DNA of 64,000 nt, taken from the NCBI GenBank assembly GCA_963726065.1, contig CAVSAU010000014.1, positions 62,001 through 126,000 on the forward strand. Reading direction: 5' to 3'. This stretch comes from Neomesorhizobium sp963726065. GTDB taxonomy: Bacteria; Pseudomonadota; Alphaproteobacteria; Rhizobiales; Rhizobiaceae. How positions within the stretch are numbered: position 1 is the first letter of the stretch; each line of letters begins with the position of its first letter. The notes beneath the pieces are model-generated. The model worked only from the letters and a program-made list of their open reading frames with translations, searched no databases and was not told the DNA's origin. Both the position numbers and the translations under genes were made by a program. This document shows, piece after piece, positions 19,246 through 28,143 of the stretch.

Positions 19246-20532
19246 ATGGACCTTCTGCGCGACAACGAACTCATCTACGGCCGCCTGCTGCCGGTCGAGG
19301 AAAAGCACCTGATCGAGCGCTACAACAAGGCGCTGAAGGCGTTTGGGCTGAAGCCCACCAAGCGCAACAGTTTCGAGATCGACCGCACCGGCTTTTCGCC
19401 GCAGATCGCCGAGGAACTGGACGACCCGTTCTATCTCGACCCCAACGAGGTCAATCGTCGCTTCATCATCCTCACCCCGTCGCAGATCGACCTGCCGGTG
19501 GTGCACACGGCGTTTTCGAACACCTCGCAGCTGATCTACGAATTCATGTCCAGGAACAGCCGCGCCATCGACGCGCTGACGATCAAGGACGTGATCTACG
19601 GCGAGATCGAGGATTCGGTATCGAAGGTGGAGGACATCGAGGATCTGTTGTCGATCCACCAGGTCGAGTTTCGCGTGCTTTCGGCGGAGGATGTGCTGGG
19701 CAAGGCATCCGAGCTCGGCCGGCTCATCGACCGGCTGAAGCAGGAGCCGGACGCCTGGCGCGACAACCAGATGCTGGAGCGCATGGTGGAACTTGCCAAG
19801 GTGACCGGCGACATCCGCGAGAACGCGCTGGTGCCGGACCAAGTGATCTTCCGCCACAACGCGTTCTGGACCAGCCATTTCGGCGGGCTCTACGTGTTCA
19901 TCGACGCCGACGTGACGACGGTGATCAGCGACCCTTCGGCGCCGGGTTTCCGCCGCTCGCGACCGTGGCAGGTGAGCTATCTCTCCATTCACGACGCCGA
20001 CAAGGTGTTCCGGTTCCTTGCCTCGACGGCGCGCATCGAGCTGCCGCGCGCCTCATGGATCGAGACCTCCGGCTATCTCGAGCACCGCGCCGAGATGGCG
20101 ATCCGCGCGTTGATCAGCCAGGCCGAGCCGACACGCGACATCGGCAACGCCGACAAGGTGTGGCTGCAGACCTGGATCCACAGTAATGCCGACATCATCA
20201 ACCGCGACGGCACCTTTCCGTTCCTCAACGCCGCCAAACGCGAGATATCGCAGCTCGGGCAGTTGCGAATCGAGAACGTCGAACCGCTGCACCGCTTCCT
20301 GGTGGTGCGGGCCAAACCCGACCATCCCGACGCCTGGCTGACCAACCGGCTGATCTCGGATTTCGTGCCGTTCGATTTCGTGTCGCGCTACGTCTTCAAC
20401 AAGCAGGGTTTCTACAAGGACTATGAAGGCTACGGCGAGGCGCAGCGCGCGGCAGTTGTGGACACGCTGAAAACCACATATCTCAAGGACAAGGAGGCGT
20501 TCAGGGCGCGCCTCTACGGTCTGGTCGATTAG
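19246..20532 (+). CDS. DUF6638-family protein of unknown function
   Basis: An intact 428-residue soluble protein, start MDLLRDNELIYGRLLPVEEK, end RARLYGLVD. I recognise it as the rhizobial DUF6638 family; no catalytic motif is evident. Notable blocks are RRFIILTPSQIDLPVVHTAF, RPWQVSYLSIHDADKVFRFL and DKVWLQTWIHSNADIINRDG. The Shine-Dalgarno GGAAGGG (19231-19237) follows directly on a palindromic repeat, so the present start region may have been reshaped by repeat insertion. It is downstream of the AAA+ gene and upstream of the DUF2333 gene on the same strand. Confidence 0.82.
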   Translation: MDLLRDNELIYGRLLPVEEKHLIERYNKALKAFGLKPTKRNSFEIDRTGFSPQIAEELDDPFYLDPNEVNRRFIILTPSQIDLPVVHTAFSNTSQLIYEFMSRNSRAIDALTIKDVIYGEIEDSVSKVEDIEDLLSIHQVEFRVLSAEDVLGKASELGRLIDRLKQEPDAWRDNQMLERMVELAKVTGDIRENALVPDQVIFRHNAFWTSHFGGLYVFIDADVTTVISDPSAPGFRRSRPWQVSYLSIHDADKVFRFLASTARIELPRASWIETSGYLEHRAEMAIRALISQAEPTRDIGNADKVWLQTWIHSNADIINRDGTFPFLNAAKREISQLGQLRIENVEPLHRFLVVRAKPDHPDAWLTNRLISDFVPFDFVSRYVFNKQGFYKDYEGYGEAQRAAVVDTLKTTYLKDKEAFRARLYGLVD

Positions 20533-20561
20533 AACGGAATGGATTCAGGTGGAACCGGCAC

Positions 20562-20578
20562 CTGGCTGCAAAATGCTC
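20562..20578. repeat. Short intergenic motif shared with 62737-62752
   Basis: TGGCTGCAAAATGCTC occurs here between DUF6638 and DUF2333, and again after cca at 62737-62752, where it is followed by TAG. In both places an ATGGATTC- or ATGATTCC-like string precedes it by a short distance. It appears to be the conserved end of a dispersed intergenic repeat. Confidence 0.55.
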
Positions 20579-20592
20579 AGAGGGGACGCTAA

Positions 20593-21771
20593 ATGCTTGA
20601 TCCGATCGTGAATTTTTTCGTCCGGATCTTCCAGTGGATCGGCCGCGGCATCGGGCTGTTGATCGGTATCGTGCTGTGGCCGTTACTGTGGGCAGGCCGC
20701 TGGTACACGCAGCGCGGCTGGATGCTGAAAGCGATCGTCGGCGCAGCGCTGCTTGCCCTCCTCGGCCTTTATGCCAATTTCTTCTATGCCACCCAGTGGT
20801 GGAACAACTTCAATCCGGACTATCCGACCCTGACCGCCGCCGGGGCCAACCCACAAGCGGCCAGCGTGCTGGCCGGCGATCCGATTGCCGCGGCTACCAC
20901 CGGCGAAAGCACCACCGGCGGGGGGAGCGCTCCCGCGGCCCCCGTGGCGCCGGGTCAGCAGCAGACCTGCAAGCGCTCCGAAATCGCCGCCGTGGCAGCC
21001 GATCTCATTGACTTCAACGTCAACCAGAATGCCTGGATCTCTTCGATGCTGGCCTCGAAGCTGGGATTTTTCGGAATACCCTGGCGAAACACGCCATTTT
21101 TCGACAACAAGGCAGCCTTCCAGCTCGGCATCAACCAGGTTATGCGGCGCACGACGACTGAGCTCGTCGACACGCTGGGCCGCACACGCGGCACCTCGCA
21201 GATCGATCAGAACCTGCAGAACGCCCGCACCGCGCTCGCCTGGGACGAAGACGCCTGGTATGTCGGCCTGCGCGGCCCGACTCGTCCGACGCCGAGCGTC
21301 TACCGCGATGCGATCCGCTCGCTGCGTACCTTCACCGCCAGCCTCGAGAAATGCCAGGCGACGTTCGATGCCCGCTCCGACAACCTTCTTCAGTTCCTGG
21401 ACCGCATCGCTGGGGACATCGGCTCCACCTCAGACATCCTGCGCGGACAGATCGAGGCTTCGGACGCCGGCTGGTTCGACCCGCGCGCCGACGACCGCTT
21501 CTGGTTCTCCTACGGTCAGCTCTATGCCTACTACGGTATTCTGAACGCCACCCGATCCGACTTCTCGGCGATCATCCGCGAACGCAACCTGACCGCGCTG
21601 TGGGACACAATGCAAACTCAGATGCGCGGCGCCCTTAACATGCAGCCCTGGATCATCTCCAACGGAGACGAATCGAGTTTCCTGTTTCCTTCGCATCTGG
21701 CCACAATGGGCTTCAATCTGCTCAGGGCGCGCTCGCAGATCGTCGAGATACGCTCAGTGCTCGATCGATAG
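20593..21771 (+). CDS. DUF2333-family inner-membrane protein
   Basis: A 392-residue protein with a hydrophobic N-terminus (GIGLLIGIVLWPLLWAG and AIVGAALLALLGLYANFFYA), a Gly/Ala/Thr-rich linker, and a large domain, presumably periplasmic, that is characteristic of DUF2333 (DLIDFNVNQNAWISSMLASK, DEDAWYVGLRG, QPWIISNGDESSFLFPSHLA). GAGGGGAC precedes the ATG. The gap to the DUF6638 gene is 60 bases and holds the GGCTGCAAAATGCTC motif. It would give the AAA+ cluster a membrane component. Function is unknown. Confidence 0.85.
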   Translation: MLDPIVNFFVRIFQWIGRGIGLLIGIVLWPLLWAGRWYTQRGWMLKAIVGAALLALLGLYANFFYATQWWNNFNPDYPTLTAAGANPQAASVLAGDPIAAATTGESTTGGGSAPAAPVAPGQQQTCKRSEIAAVAADLIDFNVNQNAWISSMLASKLGFFGIPWRNTPFFDNKAAFQLGINQVMRRTTTELVDTLGRTRGTSQIDQNLQNARTALAWDEDAWYVGLRGPTRPTPSVYRDAIRSLRTFTASLEKCQATFDARSDNLLQFLDRIAGDIGSTSDILRGQIEASDAGWFDPRADDRFWFSYGQLYAYYGILNATRSDFSAIIRERNLTALWDTMQTQMRGALNMQPWIISNGDESSFLFPSHLATMGFNLLRARSQIVEIRSVLDR

Positions 21772-21919
21772 GCTTCGGCAAGCGCTGTCGCAATCCGTGT
21801 ATTGCGCGGCTGTTTTGAGACGGCGCGCCGGCTCGCGTATTGGCTTCTATGCTTCCCGACACCGAAGCGGCAGCCCTGCCGCTTCCCATCACACCTCGTG
21901 AGACCCGGGAGAAGCCTGC

Positions 21920-23599
21920 ATGGCCGACGTTAAGAGCGACATTGAGATAGCGCGCGGCGCCAAGAAGCAGGCGATCCAGGCGGTTGGTGCGAAGCTTGGC
22001 ATCCCGACGGAGCATCTTCTGCCCTATGGCCACGACAAGGCGAAGGTTTCGGCGGAGTTCATCGCCGCGAAGAAGGGAGCCAGGGACGGCAAGCTGATCC
22101 TGGTGACGGCGATCAACCCGACGCCGGCCGGCGAGGGCAAGACGACGACGACGGTGGGGCTTGGCGACGGGCTGAACCGCATCGGCAAGAAGGCCGTGGT
22201 GTGCATCCGCGAGGCCTCGCTCGGACCCAATTTCGGGGTCAAGGGCGGTGCGGCCGGCGGCGGCTATGCGCAGGTGGTGCCGATGGAGGACATGAACCTG
22301 CACTTCACCGGCGACTTCCACGCCATCACCACCGCCCACAACCTTTTGTCGGCGCTGATCGACAACCACATCTACTGGGGCAACGAGCTCGGCATCGATA
22401 CCCGCCGCGTGGTGTGGCGGCGCGTCATGGACATGAACGACCGGGCGCTGCGCGAGATCATCGCCTCGCTCGGCGGGGTGGCCAACGGGTTCCCGCGCGA
22501 GGCGGGCTTCGACATCACGGTGGCCTCGGAAGTGATGGCGATCCTGTGCCTGGCCACCGACCTGAAGGATCTGGAGAAGCGGCTGGGCGACATCATCGTG
22601 GCCTACCGGCGCGACAAGAGCGCGGTCTATGCCCGCGACCTCAAGGCCGACGGCGCCATGGCGGTGCTTCTGAAGGACGCCATGCAGCCCAACCTGGTGC
22701 AGACGCTGGAGAACAACCCGGCCTTCGTGCATGGCGGCCCGTTCGCCAACATCGCGCATGGCTGCAACTCGGTGGTGGCCACCACCACGGCGCTGAAGCT
22801 TGCCGACTATGTCGTCACCGAGGCCGGCTTCGGCGCCGACCTGGGCGCTGAAAAGTTCTTCGACATCAAGTGCCGCAAGGCAGGCCTGAAGCCTTCCGCC
22901 GCCGTCATCGTGGCAACCGTCAGGGCCATGAAGATGAATGGCGGGGTGAAGAAGGAGGACCTTTCCAAGGAGAATGTCGAGGCGGTGGTGAAGGGCTGCG
23001 CCAATCTTGGCCGCCACATCGAGAATGTGCGCCAGTTCGGGGTGCCGGCGGTGGTGGCGATCAACCACTTTCATTCCGACACCGAGGCCGAGATCCAGGC
23101 GATGAAGGACTATGTCACCGGCATGGGCGAGGAGGCGATCCTGTGCCAGCACTGGGCCAAGGGCTCGGCCGGCATCGAGGAACTGGCCAACAAGGTGGTC
23201 AGCCTGGCCGAATCGGGCGCCTCGCAGTTCGCGCCGCTCTATCCCGACTCCATGAAGCTGTTCGACAAGATCAACACCATCGTGCAGCGCATCTACCGCG
23301 GCTCCGAGGCGATCGCCGACAAGAGCGTGCGCGACCAGCTGCACCAGTGGGAGCAGGCCGGCTACGGCAACCTGCCGGTGTGCATGGCCAAGACGCAATA
23401 TTCGTTCTCCACCGACCCGAACCTGAGGGGCGCGCCGAACGGCCACACCGTGCCGGTGCGCGAGGTCAGGCTGTCGGCCGGCGCCGGCTTCGTGGTGGTC
23501 ATCTGCGGCGAGGTGATGACCATGCCAGGCCTGCCCAAGGCGCCATCATCCGAAAAGATCTTCCTCAACGAAAAAGGACAGATCGAAGGGCTGTTCTAA
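21920..23599 (+). CDS. fhs: Formate--tetrahydrofolate ligase
   Basis: A 559-residue enzyme that makes 10-formyltetrahydrofolate from formate, THF and ATP, feeding purine and C1 metabolism. The ATP-binding loop reads PTPAGEGKTTTTVGL, followed by the family signatures REASLGPNFGVKGGAAGGG and FTGDFHAI, and the C-terminal MPGLPKAPSSEKI. Length is normal and the gene is unbroken. GAGAAGCC precedes the ATG. A dispersed repeat begins at the base after the stop codon. Confidence 0.95.
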   Translation: MADVKSDIEIARGAKKQAIQAVGAKLGIPTEHLLPYGHDKAKVSAEFIAAKKGARDGKLILVTAINPTPAGEGKTTTTVGLGDGLNRIGKKAVVCIREASLGPNFGVKGGAAGGGYAQVVPMEDMNLHFTGDFHAITTAHNLLSALIDNHIYWGNELGIDTRRVVWRRVMDMNDRALREIIASLGGVANGFPREAGFDITVASEVMAILCLATDLKDLEKRLGDIIVAYRRDKSAVYARDLKADGAMAVLLKDAMQPNLVQTLENNPAFVHGGPFANIAHGCNSVVATTTALKLADYVVTEAGFGADLGAEKFFDIKCRKAGLKPSAAVIVATVRAMKMNGGVKKEDLSKENVEAVVKGCANLGRHIENVRQFGVPAVVAINHFHSDTEAEIQAMKDYVTGMGEEAILCQHWAKGSAGIEELANKVVSLAESGASQFAPLYPDSMKLFDKINTIVQRIYRGSEAIADKSVRDQLHQWEQAGYGNLPVCMAKTQYSFSTDPNLRGAPNGHTVPVREVRLSAGAGFVVVICGEVMTMPGLPKAPSSEKIFLNEKGQIEGLF

Positions 23600-23836
23600 G
23601 AGCCCGTTCGCCAACTCCTGCGGCGGCTGCATCGGCAAAACGGGAACGATTTTCGGAAAGCACGATGCAGCGATTCAAAGTCTTACAGCGTCCTTTGCGC
23701 GTCCAAAAGGACGCGCGGCGCTCTAATGACGGCGTTTTCTGCGCTTCCGGTGCTCACGAACCTGATGTCCGTTCCGCTCCGGTTCTCGAAACCACCGCCA
23801 TTTGACACACCGCAGCGAGTTATTAAACAGCTCTGG
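23600..23836. repeat. Dispersed intergenic repeat, copy B, with a nested second repeat
   Basis: Matches copy A (13928-14070) at both ends but carries about 98 extra bases (roughly 23629-23726). The insert contains AAAACGGGAACGATTTTCGG, GCACGATGCAGCGATTC and a strong hairpin with arms TTTGCGCGTCC and GGACGCGCGGCG around AAAA (about 23694-23720). This looks like one repeat family inserted into another. No gene lies in 23600-23898. Confidence 0.78.
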
Positions 23837-23898
23837 AAAACTGCCTGAAAATCACAGAAACAGCGCCACACGGCGCCGTTTCTGGTCGCTTGACGAAC

Positions 23899-24459
23899 TC
23901 ACGGTCGCGAGACGCTCCTGATCAACTCGCGCGCGGCATAACGCGCCGCCCGTCTCCACGCCTCGTCATTGTCGCCTCGGAAAGTGAGCAGGCTGTTGAA
24001 GACCAGCTTCCTTGTCGACACATCGTAGACCTCGAGACGCGACCACAGCACCAGCGTGCTCATCTTCTCGACGGCGCCGACGGCGACGAACCGTGCGCCG
24101 GCGTCCCTGGCGTAGCCGGCAAGCTGATCGAGGGTCATCGTCTCCGTGGTGCAGCGCGCCTGCGGGCACTTCATGTCCGCCAGCGTGAATCGGCCGCTCT
24201 TGGAAAGCTCTTCGTGCAGGATGTTGTCGAAGCGCTGCAGGCGCGCAGCATGCTCGGCCTTCTGGTCGCGCTGTTCGCCCGACGAATCGACCAGGAAGAA
24301 TCCGGCAAGCGCCAGCGAAGGGCGATTTTCGTGGGTCTCGGCCCTCGGAGAGGGTAGGACAGAAAGGATGAGGAACGCCGCGATCGTCCACGCGAGCGCC
24401 GTTCTCCAGGCTCTGGCTAACGCGTGATTTCCTCCGTCTAGCAAAACACGGCTGTCCAT
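23899..24459 (-). CDS. DUF2380-domain exported protein
   Basis: A 186-residue protein beginning MDSRVLLDGGNHALARAWR, with a hydrophobic export segment (LAWTIAAFLILSVLPSPRAE) and then a DUF2380-like domain: LALAGFFLVDSSGE, LSKSGRFTLADM, ARFVAVGAVEKMSTLVLWSR, LEVYDVSTRKLVFNS. An upstream start at 24495 is possible but adds only basic residues. DUF2380 proteins resemble curli/TolB-like periplasmic lipoprotein partners; no job can be assigned. Two cysteines (about KCPQARC) are close together and may form a disulfide. Confidence 0.78.
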   Translation of the reverse strand: MDSRVLLDGGNHALARAWRTALAWTIAAFLILSVLPSPRAETHENRPSLALAGFFLVDSSGEQRDQKAEHAARLQRFDNILHEELSKSGRFTLADMKCPQARCTTETMTLDQLAGYARDAGARFVAVGAVEKMSTLVLWSRLEVYDVSTRKLVFNSLLTFRGDNDEAWRRAARYAARELIRSVSRP

Positions 24460-25156
24460 GATGGCCTCCCGACGCGGCAGCCGGCTGGACCGCACGGCCC
24501 GCCGCGGCGACGCCGAGCTTATGAGCGGCCCTTGCCGAAGACAATCGAGGCTGGCTTGTCCATTGGAAGGAGACGCGCGACCGGGCTTGGCCGCTGAGGC
24601 CTGGGTTGCAGCGGGCCGCTGTCGCCGTCGCCCGGAAGCTGGCGGTCATCATGCATGCCATGCTGAAATCAGGTGAACTGTTCAGTCGGACGACCGCTAC
24701 AGCATAAATTTTTACCGTTCGATTGCGCCGAGACGTCCTTGCCGGGACGTAAGCTGGCCCATTCCGAGAACAGGCGTTGCACCGTCAAGCTATCTTGGCG
24801 CGTGCGCTTCCTACAGTGGAAGGGCCGTTCCGTGGAAACCATCATGCAGCGACATCATATCGACTGCGAAGACGACCGTGCTCCCGGCATACGACACTTC
24901 GTGCGGCAAAACGGGCTGAAAAAAGAGCCTGCATTGTTGGGTGCGATTAGACGACGCCTGCCGGCGCCCGAAACTCTTCACGAAAGCGGAATGGCAGCTT
25001 CGGGCCTAGGATATCCAATAGCTGACGTTTGCATGGCAGGCTTTGAGCCTGACCTGACCCGAAGCCGTATTGCTCCTTTCTGTCGAAAGGTCGGCTCGGG
25101 GACCCGTTTGAAGCGGCTGCGGGAACGTGCGAGTGAGCGTCGTCTGCGGTCAATGA
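24460..25156. other. Long stretch without a convincing gene
   Basis: Open frames of up to about 180 codons exist on both strands here, but none resembles a known family, has a good start site, or shows the codon pattern of the neighbours. I treat the 697 bases as non-coding or as decayed sequence. AT content rises near 24700-24720 (AAATTTTTACC). Confidence 0.4.
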
Positions 25157-25426
25157 TCAAAAATAGCGTAGGCGCGTCGCTTCAAGCGACTGCTGAAAAG
25201 AACATTGAATTTCTCTAAGCGGCAGAGGCGGCGGCGGGATGTAGTCTACATCTCCGATGTCATATTTGAGATGTGGCGCAAGTTTTGAAATGACGCGCTC
25301 GTAATGGGCAGCTTCGCTGCTGTCGCGGATGCGTTTCATTGTCTTTCGCGACGCGATGGCAACCGCCTTCAGGAGCGGGTGCAAAGGGATCGGCAATGCA
25401 ATCGATGCGTCTCGATTGATGTGCAT
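25157..25426 (-). CDS. Small hypothetical protein, DUF1127-like C-terminus
   Basis: An 89-residue basic protein starting MHINRDASIALPIPLHPLLK with GAGGAC upstream at a proper distance. The C-terminal part (AHYERVISKLAPHLKYDIGD) is faintly reminiscent of DUF1127 proteins, which often sit opposite LysR regulators in Rhizobiales as this one does. The match is weak. A longer upstream start (25528) would overlap the divergent LysR gene and is less likely. Confidence 0.45.
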   Translation of the reverse strand: MHINRDASIALPIPLHPLLKAVAIASRKTMKRIRDSSEAAHYERVISKLAPHLKYDIGDVDYIPPPPLPLREIQCSFQQSLEATRLRYF

Positions 25427-25514
25427 CTTAAACGTCCTCTTCGTAAATCGAAGATGCTCTGAGAGATCTGCTAAGGGAAACGAGTTGCGCAAATGCGGTC
25501 GATGAGCGAGCTTA

Positions 25515-26471
25515 ATGACCATGGGCATGCCCGTGGGTTTTGACCTCGATCTCCTCCGCAGCTTCGTCGCTATCGCGGAGGAAAGGAGCTTTACCCGTGC
25601 AGCGGCCCGCGTCGGACGGACGCAGTCGGCAGTCTCCCTGCAAATGCAGCGACTCGAAGGGGTTCTTGGTCAGACTGTGATCGTCCGAGGCAAGGGTGGC
25701 AGCGTCGAGCTGAATCCGGAAGGGCAGTATTTGCTCGGACGAGCACGTGAGCTCCTCGCGCTCAATGACGACATCATGCGGTCGCTGCACGCCACTCCGG
25801 TGCACGGCACGATACGGTTGGGCATCGCGGAAGAACTGTCGGCGCGCTATCTGCCGCGAATACTCGATCGCTTCTCCCATGCCGCGCCTGCGGTCGAGGT
25901 CGAAGTCGCGGTCGCGGCGTCCTGCTTCCTGGCCCTGAAGTTGAAGAGCGGCGAGCTCGACTTAGCCATATTGAGGGCAGGCCTAGAGCCTCGGCAATGG
26001 CCCGCGGTCGAGATCTGGCACAGCCCGATGAGGTGGGTCACATCGGACACGCACCGCCAGCATCTGCGCGATCCACTTCCGCTGTCGATTTCGCCCGCCG
26101 ACTGCCCGTGGCGTCCGTCCGAATTCAGCGAATGCCTGTGGTACGGCATGGTGATGCGAGCGCTGGAGCAAGGCGGACGCAACTACCGCGTCGTTTCGAC
26201 GTCCACAACAACGCAGGGACAGATGGCCGCCGCGCAAGCCGGGCTGGCAGTGACGAACACGCTCGCCGACGACCGCCTAGCCGAGGGGTTGAGGATCGTG
26301 CGGGCAGATGAGGGGCTGCCCGAACTGCCAGAGTGCCGTTACCTCATGCTCATCGCGCGCGAGCCGCGTCAGCCCGCCACGGACATGCTGGCGGCGCAGG
26401 TCAGCGAGGTCTTTGGGGGAACTGCGAGGCGTGCTCCACGACCGCCATCCGCCCAGGCGATCACCGGATGA
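25515..26471 (+). CDS. LysR-family transcriptional regulator
   Basis: A 318-residue regulator. The N-terminal winged helix reads DLDLLRSFVAIAEERSFTRA, AARVGRTQSAVSLQMQRLE, followed by the effector domain (GTIRLGIAEELSARYLPRIL, DLAILRAG). The start is one of several close ATGs at 25515-25530; the family usually begins just before the DLDLLR block. It diverges from the small gene at 25157. The stop overlaps an ATG that opens a 40-codon frame (26468-26590) of no recognised family. Confidence 0.88.
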   Translation: MTMGMPVGFDLDLLRSFVAIAEERSFTRAAARVGRTQSAVSLQMQRLEGVLGQTVIVRGKGGSVELNPEGQYLLGRARELLALNDDIMRSLHATPVHGTIRLGIAEELSARYLPRILDRFSHAAPAVEVEVAVAASCFLALKLKSGELDLAILRAGLEPRQWPAVEIWHSPMRWVTSDTHRQHLRDPLPLSISPADCPWRPSEFSECLWYGMVMRALEQGGRNYRVVSTSTTTQGQMAAAQAGLAVTNTLADDRLAEGLRIVRADEGLPELPECRYLMLIAREPRQPATDMLAAQVSEVFGGTARRAPRPPSAQAITG

Positions 26472-26682
26472 ACAAGGCAGAGCTCACCCCTACGGCCGAT
26501 ATTGAGCGCATGCACGAACCCGCTCGCGCGGGAGGGCGCGGGTGGCGAAACCGAGCGATAGTCTTGGGTTTTGAGCGGCAGGCGACCTGACACTGTGGGC
26601 GCAAAGCTGCCGTACAAAACGTAGCGCACTTGGAAGTTCGTGCCGACGCGCTATCTGTCGCACGTGCCAGAAATCGATGCCT

Positions 26683-27003
26683 TCAAAGCTGTCCAAAAAC
26701 CGAAGCTAGAATGCTACGTTGACCATAAGAAACCGCAATTCGGGTTGAGGCGCGACCCAGAAAGTTCGAAAAGCTTCCAGGAACCCCAGCCGACATAGCT
26801 TTCACCCTGGATTCGCCCAGCTCGCCCGGGACATACCCGTTGGGCGACAGACATCCGCACGGCGCGCCCGGCGGCCCCGGCGGATTGGCCCAGCACCAGA
26901 AGGTTGGCGTGAAACAGATGGTGCCCGGAGCGTGCGGCGGCACCTGCGCAAGCGCGACGCGTCCTAACAACGCATTTGCAATTGCAGACAACAGTACAAT
27001 CAA
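26683..27003 (-). CDS. Small secreted Cys/Pro-rich hypothetical protein
   Basis: A 106-residue protein with a signal peptide (LIVLLSAIANALLGRVALAQ, cleavage expected after ALA) and then a compact segment PHAPGTICFTPTFWCWANPP, GPPGAPCGCLSPNGYVPG, with four cysteines likely forming disulfides. I have seen similar small exported rhizobial proteins but know no function. The only in-frame start is a TTG at 27003 with GGAAG too close to it, so the true start may be different. The C-terminal third, after VPGELGES, looks unlike the conserved part and may be read-through past a lost stop. Confidence 0.5.
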   Translation of the reverse strand: MIVLLSAIANALLGRVALAQVPPHAPGTICFTPTFWCWANPPGPPGAPCGCLSPNGYVPGELGESRVKAMSAGVPGSFSNFLGRASTRIAVSYGQRSILASVFGQL

Positions 27004-27239
27004 CTTCCATCTGGGCTCATGGGCTGCTTTCCCAAGAAAAATTGATCACGAAATATGACTCATCAGTACATGAAAGTAAATTCAGAGAAATGATTGTAAG
27101 TTAACGCTATAGCTATATTCTCTGCCTGAAATTGTGAGGTTTTACAGTCTGCGCCCGTCTGTTTTGATATGGGATAGCCTGTGAAATGACTATGGAAGCC
27201 CAGTCGTGCCGCCGGCGCCACTTGCTGCCCCGTGGAGGA

Positions 27240-27773
27240 TCAGGTCCCGCGAACCGGCCGCGCCGGGTTGCCGACCACCGTCGCATGGACCGGAACATCC
27301 CTTGTCACCACCGAGCCCGCGCCAACGATAGCGCCGTCGCCAACGGTAACGCCGGCCAGAACGATCGCCGCGCCGCCAATCCAGACATCGTTGCCGATGG
27401 TCACCGGCCGGGCGATCTCCAGGCCCTTCAGGCGTAGCGCGGCGTCCTTGTGATGCTCGGCGCAATAGATCTGCACGTTCGGGCCTAGCAGCGTGCGCGA
27501 GCCGATGCGGACAGGCGCGGTGTCGAGAATGGTGCAGCCGGCATTGAGGAACGTTCGCTCGCCGAGGCTGATGTTGAAACCGTAGGCGCAGTGGAACGGC
27601 GCCTCGATACGCGTGTGCTGGCCGGCCGCGCCCAGCAGGGCGGCGAGGGTCGGACCCATGACGCCGCGCCGGTCTGGGTCCATGGTGTTGTGTTCATGCA
27701 ATGCGCGGCGGGCAACGACGCGCAGCGCCTCCAATTCGTCGTCGACGCAGCAATACCAATCGCCTGCCGCCAT
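27240..27773 (-). CDS. Sugar O-acetyltransferase of the maltose/NodL type
   Basis: A 177-residue left-handed beta-helix hexapeptide acetyltransferase. The N-terminal cap is MAAGDWYCCVDDELEALRVV. The hexapeptide coils hold the catalytic region (AEHHKDAALRLKG) and the end reads DVWIGGAAIVLAGVTVGDGA, IVGAGSVVTRDVP, GNPARPVRGT. It transfers acetyl from acetyl-CoA to a sugar hydroxyl. A TTG eight codons upstream (about 27797) would restore the usual SERQKM start and is a serious alternative. The acceptor is unknown; NodL in rhizobia uses the same fold. Confidence 0.85.
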   Translation of the reverse strand: MAAGDWYCCVDDELEALRVVARRALHEHNTMDPDRRGVMGPTLAALLGAAGQHTRIEAPFHCAYGFNISLGERTFLNAGCTILDTAPVRIGSRTLLGPNVQIYCAEHHKDAALRLKGLEIARPVTIGNDVWIGGAAIVLAGVTVGDGAIVGAGSVVTRDVPVHATVVGNPARPVRGT

Positions 27774-27874
27774 CTTTTGCCGTTCGCTTAAGCCCAAGCC
27801 GTGGTTCTCCGTATTCGTCGCGTGCAATGCGAACCACAGATTGTGCGGTCGTGCAAACACCGCAAAAGAAAATA

Positions 27875-27892
27875 GCGCCGCTGGAGCGGCGC
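27875..27892 (-). terminator. Possible intrinsic terminator
   Basis: GCGCCGCT (27875-27882) pairs with AGCGGCGC (27885-27892) around two bases. Read on the minus strand it is followed by TATTTTCTTTT. It lies about 250 bases downstream of the short-chain dehydrogenase gene and upstream of the acetyltransferase gene. The rest of 27774-28143 shows no gene. Confidence 0.5.
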
Positions 27893-28143
27893 CATTTTCG
27901 GAAGCCTTGCATTTTGGGCCGGTCAGTTCACATTCCGGTTCTGTTGAACGGACAATGCATCGCCCTGACGGCAGATGTCGAAGGAGCCGGCGACTGTGCC
28001 AACAGCGCCAGGCGTGGAAAAGGAGAGCATTCTCCGGATCAAGCACCGATTTGACGCGCAGGGGCGCAGTGATGCCATCCGCATGGGCAATGGTACTGAC
28101 GACATGCAAGCGCGGCGTGATGTTTCGTTGAAACCCCGCCGGG

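Noticed and set aside
24673..25218. A 181-codon plus-strand frame
   Set aside because: No recognisable domain, no ribosome site and unusual composition; it may be decayed sequence but cannot be supported as a gene.
26468..26590. A 40-codon frame overlapping the LysR stop by ATGA
   Set aside because: The overlap is suggestive of coupling, but the peptide has no family and no conserved feature; kept only as a remark under the LysR entry.
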